Shown here one piece after another: positions 36,723 to 45,947 of a DNA stretch of 64,000 nt. The notes under the pieces are model-generated. The model was not told where the DNA came from, did not search any database, and worked only from the letters and a program-made list of their open reading frames with translations. Origin of the DNA: Pusillimonas caeni (lineage in GTDB: Bacteria > Pseudomonadota > Gammaproteobacteria > Burkholderiales > Burkholderiaceae_B); the NCBI RefSeq assembly GCF_003545815.1, contig NZ_PDUW01000007.1, positions 224,594 to 288,593 of the forward strand. The letters run 5' to 3'. Each line of letters starts with the position of its first letter. The stretch's first letter is position 1. The position numbers were made by a program, and so were the translations under genes.

Positions 36723-37055
36723 TCAGGAATCGATCTCAGTGTGATCGATTTCGACCACATGGCCGGCGCCGGCGTCGAACAGAATGTAGAACTGGCCGGG
36801 CGGCCGCTTAAAGGTGACGGTCGAGTTCTTGTCCAGCTTGTTGGACAGCAGGATTTTCTCGTCGTACGAGATTACGTCCAGCGTGAGGCCCGGCGCATTG
36901 CTGCCGTCGGAAAAGCCGCCTTTGCATTGGACAGTGATTTCGTCCAGCGCTTTGCAGTGGCCGACGGGGAAATGCGGCCAGGCCGCGGCGGACGCCAGGC
37001 AAAGGCCCGCGCCCGCAGCCAACCGCCCCAGGGCAAAAAATTTGGATTGGACCAT
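36723..37055 (-). CDS. Small exported protein, last gene of the PepSY operon
   Basis: 110 residues from MVQSKFFALGR. A signal peptide (LAAGAGLCLASAAAWP) precedes a small domain with two cysteines (GHCKALDEITVQC), possibly a disulfide. It ends YILFDAGAGHVVEIDHTEIDS. No family recognised. Its ATG overlaps the stop of the 188-residue gene (TAATG). By position it could be a periplasmic partner of the PepSY reductase, like FpvJ or FpvK, but similarity to those is not established. Confidence 0.78.
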   Translation of the reverse strand: MVQSKFFALGRLAAGAGLCLASAAAWPHFPVGHCKALDEITVQCKGGFSDGSNAPGLTLDVISYDEKILLSNKLDKNSTVTFKRPPGQFYILFDAGAGHVVEIDHTEIDS

Positions 37056-37621
37056 TACGGCCTCCCTTTGCGTTGTTTCAACCATTGAACCGTCGAGGGC
37101 GAGGCTTGGGATAAAGGCACGCGCGCCTGATGCACGGCGCCGTCCCAGCCCTCGAGCGTGAGCCACATTTCATCGTCCGGACCGGTACGCTCGGGAATCA
37201 GGACCTCGGCCATCTGCCGGTAGGGGCTGCCCGAGAACAACGAACCGGCCGTGCGCAGACTGCGCGGCTCGCCCACCCGCAGATAGATGGCCTTGATGTG
37301 TCCGATGCACTCCTGGCACTGCGCCAGGGTGAAGAGCTTGACGTAGCCGGCCAGGCCCTCGCGCTCCGGAGGCGCTATCTGCCATTCGGCCAGGCGCACG
37401 CTCCAGGGCCCCACGGCGAATTCACCCACCTCGCGCTGGCCCAGGCCCGCGTCGCCGCGCGACAGGGCCAGGTCTTCGAAGTACTCGGGCAGATAGGCCA
37501 GCGGCGCAATCAGCACCAGGGCGCTGAGGTAGAAGCGCCAGCGCTTCCATTTGAGCGCGAACCCCGATGCCGGCGCTTTGGACGCCGTCCTTTCTGTACG
37601 TGCCGCGATGACTTTGCTCAT
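37055..37621 (-). CDS. Membrane-anchored periplasmic protein with a CxxC motif
   Basis: 188 residues. A basic cytoplasmic start is followed by one membrane helix (WRFYLSALVLIAPLAYLPEYF) and a periplasmic domain. It contains LFTLAQCQECIGHIKAIYLRVG, a CxxC that could be redox-active or bind metal. Not a recognisable thioredoxin. It sits between the PepSY gene and a small exported protein with overlapping starts and stops. The arrangement recalls FpvH in the fpvGHJK ferri-pyoverdine reduction operon. This is a context-based inference. Confidence 0.8.
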   Translation of the reverse strand: MSKVIAARTERTASKAPASGFALKWKRWRFYLSALVLIAPLAYLPEYFEDLALSRGDAGLGQREVGEFAVGPWSVRLAEWQIAPPEREGLAGYVKLFTLAQCQECIGHIKAIYLRVGEPRSLRTAGSLFSGSPYRQMAEVLIPERTGPDDEMWLTLEGWDGAVHQARVPLSQASPSTVQWLKQRKGRP

Positions 37622-37665
37622 GCCGCTTCCCCTGCTTCGATCCTTGTCGCAACGAATCCGCTCAT
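37618..37665 (-). CDS. 15-codon bridging reading frame
   Basis: ATG AGC GGA TTC ... GCA TGA encodes MSGFVATRIEAGEAA. Its ATG overlaps the stop of the PepSY gene (ATGA) and its TGA overlaps the ATG of the 188-residue gene (ATGA). It lies exactly between the two genes. A ribosome site (GGGGAAG) for the next gene lies inside it. Most likely it keeps ribosomes on the message for translational coupling; a functional peptide is less likely. Confidence 0.4.
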   Translation of the reverse strand: MSGFVATRIEAGEAA

Positions 37666-38861
37666 GCCGACCTCCCGCCTTCGGCCGCCACCACGGCGCG
37701 CCCCGCGCGGGCCGACTTGCGCCGCTTGACTTCGGCCACGGTTTCCTTGGCCGTGCGCTTGGTCCAGATCAGCATGCCGCTGAAGACCATCATGCTCAGC
37801 AGCAGCCCGAAGAAGGCGTACACGAGCTTGAGCCAGGTTCCCGCGAAATCGCCCGTATGCAAGGGGCGCATCGACCCGGTGACCAGTTCGAGCGTCGAGC
37901 GGTCGGAAACGCGCCGCGTGTGCTCCACTGCTCCGGTGTAGGGATTGATGCTCAGGGTTTCGAACAGGAGGGGGTAGGCCCCGCGGCCGCCCACGCTGAT
38001 GTGGTCGTAGGCGTTCGAGGGCAGGCTGACGAAAGAAGCCTCCAGGTCGGGAAAGGTTTGCTGGGCGATCTGCGCCGCGCGGTCCAGTGTGATGCCGGGC
38101 GGCGGCTGCCCCGCCTCCACGGGAGGAATGTCTTCGCGTGCGACGATGGGCGGCACGCCGAAGGTGGAGAAGGAAATATTATTGTCGAACAGCACGGCCT
38201 GGATCAGGAACCAGATGCTCGTGACCGCGATGATGGCGATGAAGGGTATCGACCAGATGCCGGCCAGCCGGTGGAAGTCGCCCCAGAAGATGCGCCCGCC
38301 CTGCCGCAGGCGCAGCCTGGGCTTCAGAAAGCCGCGCCAGAAGCGTTTATAGACGACCAGGCCGGTAATGAGCGAGCCCAGCATCGGTATGCCCAGGAAA
38401 GCCACGATATACCAGCCCAGGCTGAAGCCCTCGGTGAACGGCACGAGCAGCCAGCCGTGCAAGGCCCGCATGAACTGCTGGAAGCTGAAGCCCGAGGTGC
38501 TTCCCTGGATCTCGCCGGTGTAGGGATTGACGTAAATCGAAGCCTCGGTGGCGTCCGGATAGGCCACGCGCGCCGTCAGTGCGAACTGCGACTTGACCGG
38601 CCGGGATATGAACTCCACCACGGTGCCGGGATGTTCGCGTTCGATCACCTCGAGGACGGCGTCGTAGCCCAGCATCTGCGCGTCGGGAGACGGAGCGTTG
38701 GCCCGCACGGCCGGATTGGCCAGCCAGACGATCTCCTGGCTGACCGTGGCGATGGTGCCCGTGACGCACACGAAGAAGACGAACACCCATAAGGGCAGCG
38801 CCAGCCAGCTGTGCACCAGAAACCAGAGCTTCGACTTGGAGACTTTTTTTGCTTGAGTCAC
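37662..38861 (-). CDS. PepSY-domain membrane protein, putative siderophore-iron reductase
   Basis: 399 residues from GTG 38861 (AAAGG ribosome site). Four membrane helices: LWFLVHSWLALPLWVFVFFVCVTGTI at the N-terminus, one around FSLGWYIVAFLGIPMLGSLITG, one around GIWSIPFIAIIAVTSIWFLIQ, and KLVYAFFGLLLSMMVFSGMLIW near the end. PepSY-type periplasmic domains with SIYVNPYTGEI and SINPYTGAVEHT lie between. Conserved His residues (VHSW, LHGWL, FHRLAG, LHTGD) could bind haem. FpvG/PiuB-type relatives reduce ferric siderophores in the periplasm. First gene of an operon divergent from fecI 4. Confidence 0.88.
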   Translation of the reverse strand: MTQAKKVSKSKLWFLVHSWLALPLWVFVFFVCVTGTIATVSQEIVWLANPAVRANAPSPDAQMLGYDAVLEVIEREHPGTVVEFISRPVKSQFALTARVAYPDATEASIYVNPYTGEIQGSTSGFSFQQFMRALHGWLLVPFTEGFSLGWYIVAFLGIPMLGSLITGLVVYKRFWRGFLKPRLRLRQGGRIFWGDFHRLAGIWSIPFIAIIAVTSIWFLIQAVLFDNNISFSTFGVPPIVAREDIPPVEAGQPPPGITLDRAAQIAQQTFPDLEASFVSLPSNAYDHISVGGRGAYPLLFETLSINPYTGAVEHTRRVSDRSTLELVTGSMRPLHTGDFAGTWLKLVYAFFGLLLSMMVFSGMLIWTKRTAKETVAEVKRRKSARAGRAVVAAEGGRSA

Positions 38862-38948
38862 GCCTTTGTACCTTTCACTTCTGTTGCACGGGCCGGGCGC
38901 GCGACGCGCGCGATTCAACCGGCGTTGAGATCCGCCTCTTACTATCTA

Positions 38949-38998
38949 AGACGTTCGAGGCCGCCAAACCCGTAATTTCCGGCCTGCTTTTTTGTAAC
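38949..38998 (-). promoter_or_regulatory. ECF promoter of the PepSY operon
   Basis: Minus strand: TTACGGG, 15 bases, CGTCTTAG, with GTTACAAA 25 bases before ACGGG. The TTACGG -35 is the same as at fecR 3, receptor 3 and macA. Confidence 0.65.
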
Positions 38999-39141
38999 CA
39001 TATACTTCACTGCCGCGCGAACCCAGCGAAAGCATGAAGGTCGCGGCCCATATAAGCCTGCTTCTCACGGGGTCAGCGGCAGAATGCCCGCTTGCACGGG
39101 CGTCGTATAGGCAATCGCAGCCATTATAACTATAATGCGAC

Positions 39142-39156
39142 TAATTCTTATTATCG
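39142..39156 (+). promoter_or_regulatory. Fur box of fecI 4
   Basis: TAATTCTTATTATCG, matching the Fur 7-1-7 pattern well on its right half, inside TGCGACTAATTCTTATTATC. It overlaps an upstream ATG (39135), which is why the start at 39198 is preferred for fecI 4. Confidence 0.65.
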
Positions 39157-39197
39157 AACTCGCCACGAACTCCGGCCAGCCTCCTGCCCTCTTCCTT

Positions 39198-39710
39198 ATG
39201 ACCACGGTCCAGTCTCCGCCGCAGGAAATCGAATCCTTCTACAGCAACCATCATGGCTGGCTGCGAGGCCTGTTGCACAGGAAGCTGGGCAATGCCTTCG
39301 ACGCGGCCGATCTGGCCCATGACACTTATGTGCGCATCCTGAGCGCCGGCAGCCTGCCCGAACCCGAGCATTCGCGCCGCTATCTGGCCAGGGTGGCCAA
39401 CGGCCTGGTCATAGACCTGTATCGCCGGCGCCGCATCGAGGCGGCCTATATGCAGGCCGTGAGTCTGCTGCCCGAACCCGAAGCGCCGTCCGAAGAGGCC
39501 CGCGCACTGGCCGTCGAGGCCCTGGTCGAGATCGACGCCGCATTGCACGGCCTGCCTGAGAAAGCCCGTCGCGCCCTGCTGCTGTGCAAGATCGAAGGGC
39601 TGAGCTATCGCGACATCGCCGCGCAATTGAACGTGTCGATATCGTCGGTCGAGAAATACATTGCGCGCGGGCTGCAGGCCTGCTGCCTGGCCTTGTACGA
39701 CCATGGCTGA
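39198..39710 (+). CDS. FecI-type ECF sigma factor (set 4)
   Basis: 170 residues from MTTVQSPPQEIESFYSNHHGWLRGLLHRKLGN. Region 2: AFDAADLAHDTYVRILSAGSLPEPEHSRRYLARVANGLVIDLYRRRRIE. Region 4: LHGLPEKARRALLLCKIEGLSYRDIAAQLNVSISSVEKYIARGL. It is more like classical E. coli FecI or PupI than the FecI 1-3 group. It overlaps fecR 4, so no separate fecR promoter exists in this set. Confidence 0.93.
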   Translation: MTTVQSPPQEIESFYSNHHGWLRGLLHRKLGNAFDAADLAHDTYVRILSAGSLPEPEHSRRYLARVANGLVIDLYRRRRIEAAYMQAVSLLPEPEAPSEEARALAVEALVEIDAALHGLPEKARRALLLCKIEGLSYRDIAAQLNVSISSVEKYIARGLQACCLALYDHG

Positions 39711-40704
39711 CCGCCCCGTCCCTGCCGCGCCGGTCCATGCCCGGCGTCAGGCCCTCGATCCGGCCATCGTGCAAAAAGCCGCGCAATGGATGGCGCGGCT
39801 TTGGGCCGACGACGCCTGCGAGGCCGACCACGCCGCCTGTCGCCGATGGCGCGCGGCGCATCCCGACAACGAGCTCGCCTGGCGCCGCCTGCTGGCTTTC
39901 GACAGCAAGCTGCAAAGCGTGCCGCAGCATGCCGCGCCCGTGTTGATGGAACCCGCCGCCAAGGGAGGGCTCCCGCGGCGGCGCGCACTGCAGGCTTTGG
40001 CGGCGGCCGCCTTGACCGCCGGCGCGCTGCCCATGGTGCGCGACAGCCGGGCGTGGCGCGAGATATCGAGTGATCACAGCACCGGCGTCGGCGAAATACG
40101 CGAGGTCGTGCTTGCCGACGGCACGCGCCTGCTGCTGAACACGGCCAGCGCCGTCGATGCGCGCTTCGACGAAGCCACGCGAGAAGTCCTCCTTCTCGCG
40201 GGAGAGATCCTCATCACGACCAGCCCCGATCCCGCTGCGCCGCCCCGGCCTTTCATGGTGCGCAGCCGACACGGCACCATACGCGCACTGGGCACGCGTT
40301 TTACGGTGCGGCTGGACGACGACGTCTCGCGCGTGGCGGTTTACGAAGGCGCGGTCCGCATCCAGCCCGACGAAGCGCCGCACGCAGGGCTGCAGCTCGA
40401 TGCAGGCCAGCGCAGCGCATTCTCCGGCCATCGCGTCCAGCCTCCATCGGCCGCGGCGAAAAGCGAGGCCGCCTGGTCCCAGGGCCTGCTGGTGGCCGAG
40501 AACATGCGCATCGAAGACTTCCTGCACGAACTGGGCAGATATCGTCCCGGCTTGCTGCGCTGTTCGCCGGAGGTGGCCGACCTGTCGGTGACCGGCGTCT
40601 TCCCTCTGACCGACACGGATCGCGCCCTGGCCAATCTTGAACTTGCCCTGCCCGTCCGGGTCGCGTACCGCACGCGCTACTGGGTGACGGTCGACGCGCG
40701 CTGA
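39703..40704 (+). CDS. FecR-type anti-sigma/sensor protein (set 4)
   Basis: 333 residues from MADRPVPAAPVHARRQALD, with the start codon inside the end of fecI 4 (8-base overlap). DUF4880-like N-terminus (AAQWMARLWADDACEADHAACRRWRAAHPDNELAW), weak membrane segment near ALQALAAAALTAGALPM, FecR core (EIREVVLADGTRLLLNTASAV, ALGTRFTVRLDDD, AVYEGAVRI) and C-terminal SVTGVFPLTDTDRALANLEL. A possible twin-arginine-like GGLPRRRALQALA precedes the helix. Confidence 0.93.
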   Translation: MADRPVPAAPVHARRQALDPAIVQKAAQWMARLWADDACEADHAACRRWRAAHPDNELAWRRLLAFDSKLQSVPQHAAPVLMEPAAKGGLPRRRALQALAAAALTAGALPMVRDSRAWREISSDHSTGVGEIREVVLADGTRLLLNTASAVDARFDEATREVLLLAGEILITTSPDPAAPPRPFMVRSRHGTIRALGTRFTVRLDDDVSRVAVYEGAVRIQPDEAPHAGLQLDAGQRSAFSGHRVQPPSAAAKSEAAWSQGLLVAENMRIEDFLHELGRYRPGLLRCSPEVADLSVTGVFPLTDTDRALANLELALPVRVAYRTRYWVTVDAR

Positions 40705-40769
40705 ACGTCGATCCAAGGCCCTGCCGCCATGCGTTCCGGGCCGTTCCATGCGATCTCCCTCCCGACGTT

Positions 40770-40822
40770 GTTACAAAAAAAGCCGGTCGCCTCGTTGAGG
40801 GTTTGTCGCCGCCATTCGGAAT
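40770..40822 (+). promoter_or_regulatory. Candidate ECF promoter of receptor 4
   Basis: GTTACAAA, then GAGGGTTTG 27 bases after its first base, 11 bases, CGGAAT. The PepSY promoter has GGGTTTG, 11 bases, CGTCTT. The -10 departs from CGTC. Confidence 0.45.
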
Positions 40823-40933
40823 AGACCATGAACACCGCGAACCTGGCCGCGCCGCGGCACGCCGTGCGGTGAAGAACGCCTTTCGCCCTGAGGTGAGGAC
40901 GGGGCGAGCTTCCGAACAACGAGGATAATTTTC

Positions 40934-43408
40934 ATGGCCCTGCTTTACATTCACGCGCGCGCGCACCGGCATGCTCACGCGGTTCCCCGCCTCCTTCCCG
41001 CGCTGGTGCGCGCCGCGCTCTGCGCGGCATTGGCGCTGGGCCCTCTGGCCCTCAGCGGGCCGGCGCATGCCCAGGTGCAAGAGCAGGCGCAGCGCGGCTA
41101 CGACATTCCGGCCGGGCCGCTGGGCACGGTGCTCAATCAATTCGCACAGGCTTCCGGCGTGGAGCTCTCGGCCGCCTCAGCGCTGACCCAAGGCAAGCAA
41201 AGCAGCGGCCTGCAAGGACGCTTCAGCGTGCGCGGCGGCTTCGCGCGCATCCTGCAAGGGCAGGACCTGCAAGCCATCCAGGGCGCCAACGGCGCCTATT
41301 CCCTGAGGGCCGCGCCGCCCTCTTCCGATGTCTCCACCCTGGCGCCCGTGGTCGTGACGGCGCACCTCGAGGACCCTTACGGCCCCGTGGCCGGGCTGAC
41401 CGCCGAACGCACCGCCACGGCCACCAAGACCAACACCTCCATCCTCGAAGCGCCGCAGACCATCAACGTGGTCACGCGCGACCAGATCGAGATGCAGGGC
41501 GCCCAGACGGTCAATGATGCGGTGGGCTATACGCCGGGCGTGATCGCGGCCTTCGGCGGCACCGACAGCCGCTACGACGTGGTCAAGGCGCGCGGCGGCC
41601 TGTTCGTGCGCCAGTACCTGGACGGCATCGTGCTGCCGTTCAGCGCCTACAGCGTCTCGGTGCCCCAGTTCGACCCCTATATGCTCGAACGCATCGAAGT
41701 GCTGCAAGGGCCCTCCTCGGGCCTGTTCGGCCAGACCACGCCCGGCGGCATCCTGAACATGGTCAGCCGCCGGCCCCAGGCCGACCCGCAGCATGAGCTG
41801 TGGCTGCAAGGCGGCATCCTGCACACGGGCAAACTGGCCTTCGATTCGACCGGCCCGCTGGACCAAGATGAAAAACTGCTCTATCGCATTACCGGCCTTG
41901 TCAAAAAAGCCGACGGCATGACGGACTACTCTGAAGAAAAGCGCACATTGATCGCGCCCAGCTTCATCTGGCGCCCTTCGGCCGATACCTCGCTGACCCT
42001 GCTCACCCACTACCAGCGCGACAAGACCATTCCCCAGTACCAGGGCCTGCCTGCGCGGGGCACGCTGCGCGACAACGTCAACGGCGACTTGCCGCGCACG
42101 CGCTTTTCGGGCGAGCCTTCGCATGAAAGAATGGACCGCGAACAGTACGCGGTGGGATACGCGTTCGAACACCGCTTCAACGACACCTGGACGGTGCGCC
42201 AGAACATGCGCTATACGCACGTGGACATCGATGCGCGCGGCACGCCGGGCTATATGCTGGATGCCGACGAACGCACTCTGTACCGGGTGGCCACGCAGGG
42301 CCTGGGCAAAGGCAGCATCCTGGGCATCGACACCCAGGCCCAGGCCGGCTTCGCCACCGGCGCGCTGGACCACACGCTGCTGATGGGCTTCGACTACGTC
42401 AAACAGAAGGACGACTACCGCTTTGCCTCCGCGCCCGCGGCGCCCATCGATCTGTACGACCCGGTCTACGGCATCGAGATTCCCGAGCTGATTCCACGCA
42501 TCAGCACCATGCAGACCATGCGTCAGGCGGGCCTGTACCTGCAGGACCAGATCCGCGCGGGCGGCTGGGTGATCACGGCGGGCGGACGCTACGATCGCGC
42601 CGATGCCGACACCGAGGACCGCGCCGCCGGCAGCAGCACACCGCGCCGCGACGAAGCGTTCACCGGCCGGCTGGGCGTCAACTATCTGTTCGAGAGCGGC
42701 CTGGCGCCCTATGCGAGTTACTCCACTTCCTTCGAGCCCCTGAGCGGCACGGACTTCGACGGCAAGCCCTACGAACCCATGACGGGCAAACAGGCCGAAG
42801 TAGGCATCAAGTACCAGCCCAAGGGCTCGGACACCCTCATCACCCTCTCGGCCTTCCACTTGACGCAAAAGAACATGCTCACCCCCGATACCCAGCCGGG
42901 ACGCGAATTCTTCAGCATCCAGACCGGCGAGGTGGAGTCGCGCGGCATCAACCTGGAAGCCCGCACGCGGCTGTGGAACAACACCGACGTGATCGGCGCC
43001 TACGCCTATACCCGCTCCAAGATCACCAAGGCCAATCCCGATACGTCGGGCGCCTCGCTGGAAGGCCTGCCCTTGCCGCGCGTGCCCCGCCACATGGCCT
43101 CGCTGTGGGTCAATCACGAGCTTGATCATGCGGGCTTGAGCGGATTGTCGGCCGGCGTGGGGGTGCGCTACATCGGCGCCAACTACGCAGACTCGAACGC
43201 CACCCAGGAACTGCCAGCCAACACCCTGTGGGATGCCGCCATCCACTACGACCTGGGCAAGGTCAACCCCGATCTGAACGGCTTCAAGCTGTCGCTGACC
43301 GCCGCCAACCTGGCCGACCGCAAATACGTCAACTACTGCCTGAACGACTTGCAGTGCTTCTACGGCCAGGGCCGGACGGTGCTGCTGAACCTGCGCAAGC
43401 AGTGGTGA
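40934..43408 (+). CDS. TonB-dependent siderophore receptor with signalling domain (receptor 4)
   Basis: 824 residues. Signal peptide (LVRAALCAALALGPLALSGPAHAQ), signalling domain (RGYDIPAGPLGTVLNQFAQASGVELSAAS, about residues 55-105), TonB box area LAPVVVTAHL, plug (EAPQTINVVTRDQIEMQGAQTVNDAVGYTPGV) and barrel ending in TVLLNLRKQW. The plug pattern (LDGIVLPF..MLERIEVLQGPSSGLFGQTTPGGILNMVSRRP) resembles hydroxamate receptors such as FoxA, FhuA and FhuE. Set 4 is in a single orientation with its sigma and sensor genes. Confidence 0.92.
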   Translation: MALLYIHARAHRHAHAVPRLLPALVRAALCAALALGPLALSGPAHAQVQEQAQRGYDIPAGPLGTVLNQFAQASGVELSAASALTQGKQSSGLQGRFSVRGGFARILQGQDLQAIQGANGAYSLRAAPPSSDVSTLAPVVVTAHLEDPYGPVAGLTAERTATATKTNTSILEAPQTINVVTRDQIEMQGAQTVNDAVGYTPGVIAAFGGTDSRYDVVKARGGLFVRQYLDGIVLPFSAYSVSVPQFDPYMLERIEVLQGPSSGLFGQTTPGGILNMVSRRPQADPQHELWLQGGILHTGKLAFDSTGPLDQDEKLLYRITGLVKKADGMTDYSEEKRTLIAPSFIWRPSADTSLTLLTHYQRDKTIPQYQGLPARGTLRDNVNGDLPRTRFSGEPSHERMDREQYAVGYAFEHRFNDTWTVRQNMRYTHVDIDARGTPGYMLDADERTLYRVATQGLGKGSILGIDTQAQAGFATGALDHTLLMGFDYVKQKDDYRFASAPAAPIDLYDPVYGIEIPELIPRISTMQTMRQAGLYLQDQIRAGGWVITAGGRYDRADADTEDRAAGSSTPRRDEAFTGRLGVNYLFESGLAPYASYSTSFEPLSGTDFDGKPYEPMTGKQAEVGIKYQPKGSDTLITLSAFHLTQKNMLTPDTQPGREFFSIQTGEVESRGINLEARTRLWNNTDVIGAYAYTRSKITKANPDTSGASLEGLPLPRVPRHMASLWVNHELDHAGLSGLSAGVGVRYIGANYADSNATQELPANTLWDAAIHYDLGKVNPDLNGFKLSLTAANLADRKYVNYCLNDLQCFYGQGRTVLLNLRKQW

Positions 43409-43427
43409 AGCGGCCGGCCTGGGCCGC

Positions 43428-45905
43428 CTAGAACCGATAGCGTGCCGACAGGGAGAAATTGCGCGGGTCCCCGTACACCCCGGACCCGTATGTGCCAAAG
43501 CCCCTGTAGTAGGTCTTGTCCAGCAGATTGTCCACATTCAACATGAAGGACAGATGCTTGTTGACTTCGTAGTGCGCCATCAGGCTGACCAGGGCATAAG
43601 AGGGTTGGGTGGCCGTCTTGCCGACGATGGCAGGCGGCACGCCCCATCCGCCGGCCGTGTAGCGGGTATGGCTCTGCCAGTTCACTCCCGCTCCCAGCGT
43701 CAATCCCCGCCACTGGCCGGCCAGCCTATAAGTGGTCCACAGCTTCAGGCTGCGGTCGGGCAGGTTGGTATTGATCTTCTCGCCCGAGGCATCACGCGAA
43801 CTCTGATGTGTATAGCCGACCTGTATCTGCCAGTTGGAGGTCAGATGGCCGGTGAGTTCCAGCTCGAAACCCTTGCTTTTTACACCCTTGGCCAGGCGGT
43901 AGGCGGCGGAGCCGTCCGGCAAAGGAAGAGGATAATCTTCATCGAGCACTGCGAGATTATCCTGCTGGATCTGGAAGATCGCCGCGCTGGCCGTCAGTGC
44001 ACCGCCAAAGAGTTCGCTCTTGACTCCCAGCTCGATGTTGGTGCCCGTCACGGGGTCCAGGGGGTTGTAGTCGCGGTCGCGCACGCCGCTCTGTGGGCGG
44101 AAGATATCCGTATAGCTGGCGTAGACGCTATGCTCCGCGGTGATGTCGTAGACGATCCCGGCGTAGGGAGTAAAGATGTTGCGCTGGCTCAGGCTGCCGC
44201 CGGTCGGGCCAGAGCCGAAATCATCCACCCAGTCCTCTTTCCAGGTGCTGAGGCGCGAGCCGACGATCACGGACAAGGCGTCGGTGGGACGCAAGCGTGT
44301 GGCGACATAGACCCCTGTCTGGCGGATCGTGGCATCGCTGTATCCGTTCTCGACATAGTCCGGCTTGATCGTGTCGCCGTCCCACTCGTAGAAATTGTCA
44401 ACGCTGTTGTCGTAGCCAATGACGTTGTATCGAGGCGTCTGGCGCCTGGAGTCCATGAAACTTGCGCCCAACATCAGATCGTGGCTGCGTCCCAAGGCGG
44501 TGAACGGCCCCGAAACCTGGAACTCCGCCGTATCGGTCATGCGCCGGCTGTCGCAGCGGCATATCCACTGCGTCAATCCCGCCCCGGTGATGCGATCCGG
44601 GTTGCCCGAGGCGGTCGCGGTGGCGAAAGCGTCGTCGTGCAGCGATTGGCGCGCCAGTGCCAGCTTGGCCTCCCAGTCGTTGGCGAAGCGGTGTTCCAGC
44701 CTGCCGAAAATGCTGTAGCTGGTCTGGTCCCAATAGGCCCAGCGCGAGGCCGGGTTGAAGGAACGCCGCACGTCCGTGGTCTGGGTGCCATCGCTATAGA
44801 ACAGCGGCGTGCCGCCGTAGCTGGCGCCATTGTTGTCGTTCTTCTGCCAGTCCGCGCCCAGGGTCAACAAAGTGTCGGGCGAGATGTCCATCTCCACGGT
44901 GCCATAGCCCACCTGCTTCTCGGTGCTTCGGTAATCCATGAAGGAATTGCGCTTCTGGTGCGCGACGACGACGCGCCCCCGAAGTCGGCCGTCGTAGGCC
45001 AGCGGGCCGGCAAGGTCGGCCTGTACGCGACGCAAATCCCAACTTCCGGTCTGCAGCTGGACCTCGGCCTGAGGCTCGGCGGTGGGCTTCTTGCGGATCA
45101 GATTGATGGTGGCGGAGGGATAGCCGCTGCCGTTCAGCAGGCCGGTCGCACCGCGTATGACCTCGACGCGATCGTAGATGGCGCTGTCCATCTTGCTGAC
45201 GCCGCCGTCCCAGCCGCCCTCGAAGCGCGCCGGCATGCCGTCGAACTGAAAGTTCTCGACCACGAAGCCGCGCGCATAGTAGGTCTGGAGGTCGGTCATT
45301 GTGTTGTCCACCGTGATCCCAGTGACCTGCTTGAGGACACTGCTGACGTCGTCCAGCGCCTGGTCCTCGATGCGTTGTTTGGTCATGATGGTGATGGACT
45401 GCGGCGTTTCGCGCTGGGTCAGACGCAATCCCGTGGCCGACGTGGAGGGACCGCGCGTCGCATAGTCGCCCGTGCCCTCGGTGATCGAGTCCAGAGCGCC
45501 CGTCACCACCACCGGCGCCAATTGCGCGGCGTCGCCCGAGGGGGAGCGCGACAGGGACACGGTCCGGCCGTTCCAGTTGGCCTGCACGCCGGTGTTCCCG
45601 AGCAAGGCGCGCAAGGCCTGTTCGGGCGTCAGCAAGCCCGACACAGCGGGCGCGTTCAGGCCGGCCACGGTCTCCGGCAGATAATAGATTTGGATGTCGG
45701 TCTGCTGGCCAAGCTGCAACAGCGACTGATGCAGCGACTGGGCGGGAAGGTTTATCTGCGTTACCGGCATCTGCTGCGCATGGGCGGTTCCGGGCGGCAG
45801 GCCGGCAGATAGCGCAATGGAAAGGGCCAGGGCGTTCAGGCTGACACCCAGCCGCGTGCCGCGCTTCATGGCGGCAAGTTTTTTAATCGTGGTTCTTGGG
45901 TTCAC
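43428..45905 (-). CDS. TonB-dependent siderophore receptor with signalling domain (receptor 3)
   Basis: 825 residues from GTG 45905. Signal sequence (LNALALSIALSAGLPPGTAHAQ), signalling domain (VTQINLPAQSLHQSLLQLGQQTDIQIYYLPET), TonB box area LAPVVVTGAL, plug (ETPQSITIMTKQRIEDQALDDVSSVLKQVTGI) and barrel ending in FSLSARYRF. Ferric-siderophore import plus signalling to FecR 3. Its leader carries the CCTTTGGCCAAAGG palindrome and its promoter the TTACGGG -35. A 219-base inverted-repeat element separates it from fecR 3. Confidence 0.93.
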   Translation of the reverse strand: MNPRTTIKKLAAMKRGTRLGVSLNALALSIALSAGLPPGTAHAQQMPVTQINLPAQSLHQSLLQLGQQTDIQIYYLPETVAGLNAPAVSGLLTPEQALRALLGNTGVQANWNGRTVSLSRSPSGDAAQLAPVVVTGALDSITEGTGDYATRGPSTSATGLRLTQRETPQSITIMTKQRIEDQALDDVSSVLKQVTGITVDNTMTDLQTYYARGFVVENFQFDGMPARFEGGWDGGVSKMDSAIYDRVEVIRGATGLLNGSGYPSATINLIRKKPTAEPQAEVQLQTGSWDLRRVQADLAGPLAYDGRLRGRVVVAHQKRNSFMDYRSTEKQVGYGTVEMDISPDTLLTLGADWQKNDNNGASYGGTPLFYSDGTQTTDVRRSFNPASRWAYWDQTSYSIFGRLEHRFANDWEAKLALARQSLHDDAFATATASGNPDRITGAGLTQWICRCDSRRMTDTAEFQVSGPFTALGRSHDLMLGASFMDSRRQTPRYNVIGYDNSVDNFYEWDGDTIKPDYVENGYSDATIRQTGVYVATRLRPTDALSVIVGSRLSTWKEDWVDDFGSGPTGGSLSQRNIFTPYAGIVYDITAEHSVYASYTDIFRPQSGVRDRDYNPLDPVTGTNIELGVKSELFGGALTASAAIFQIQQDNLAVLDEDYPLPLPDGSAAYRLAKGVKSKGFELELTGHLTSNWQIQVGYTHQSSRDASGEKINTNLPDRSLKLWTTYRLAGQWRGLTLGAGVNWQSHTRYTAGGWGVPPAIVGKTATQPSYALVSLMAHYEVNKHLSFMLNVDNLLDKTYYRGFGTYGSGVYGDPRNFSLSARYRF

Positions 45906-45947
45906 CGTACATACTCATGGATAGAAGCGACGCGTCATGCGTCAAAC

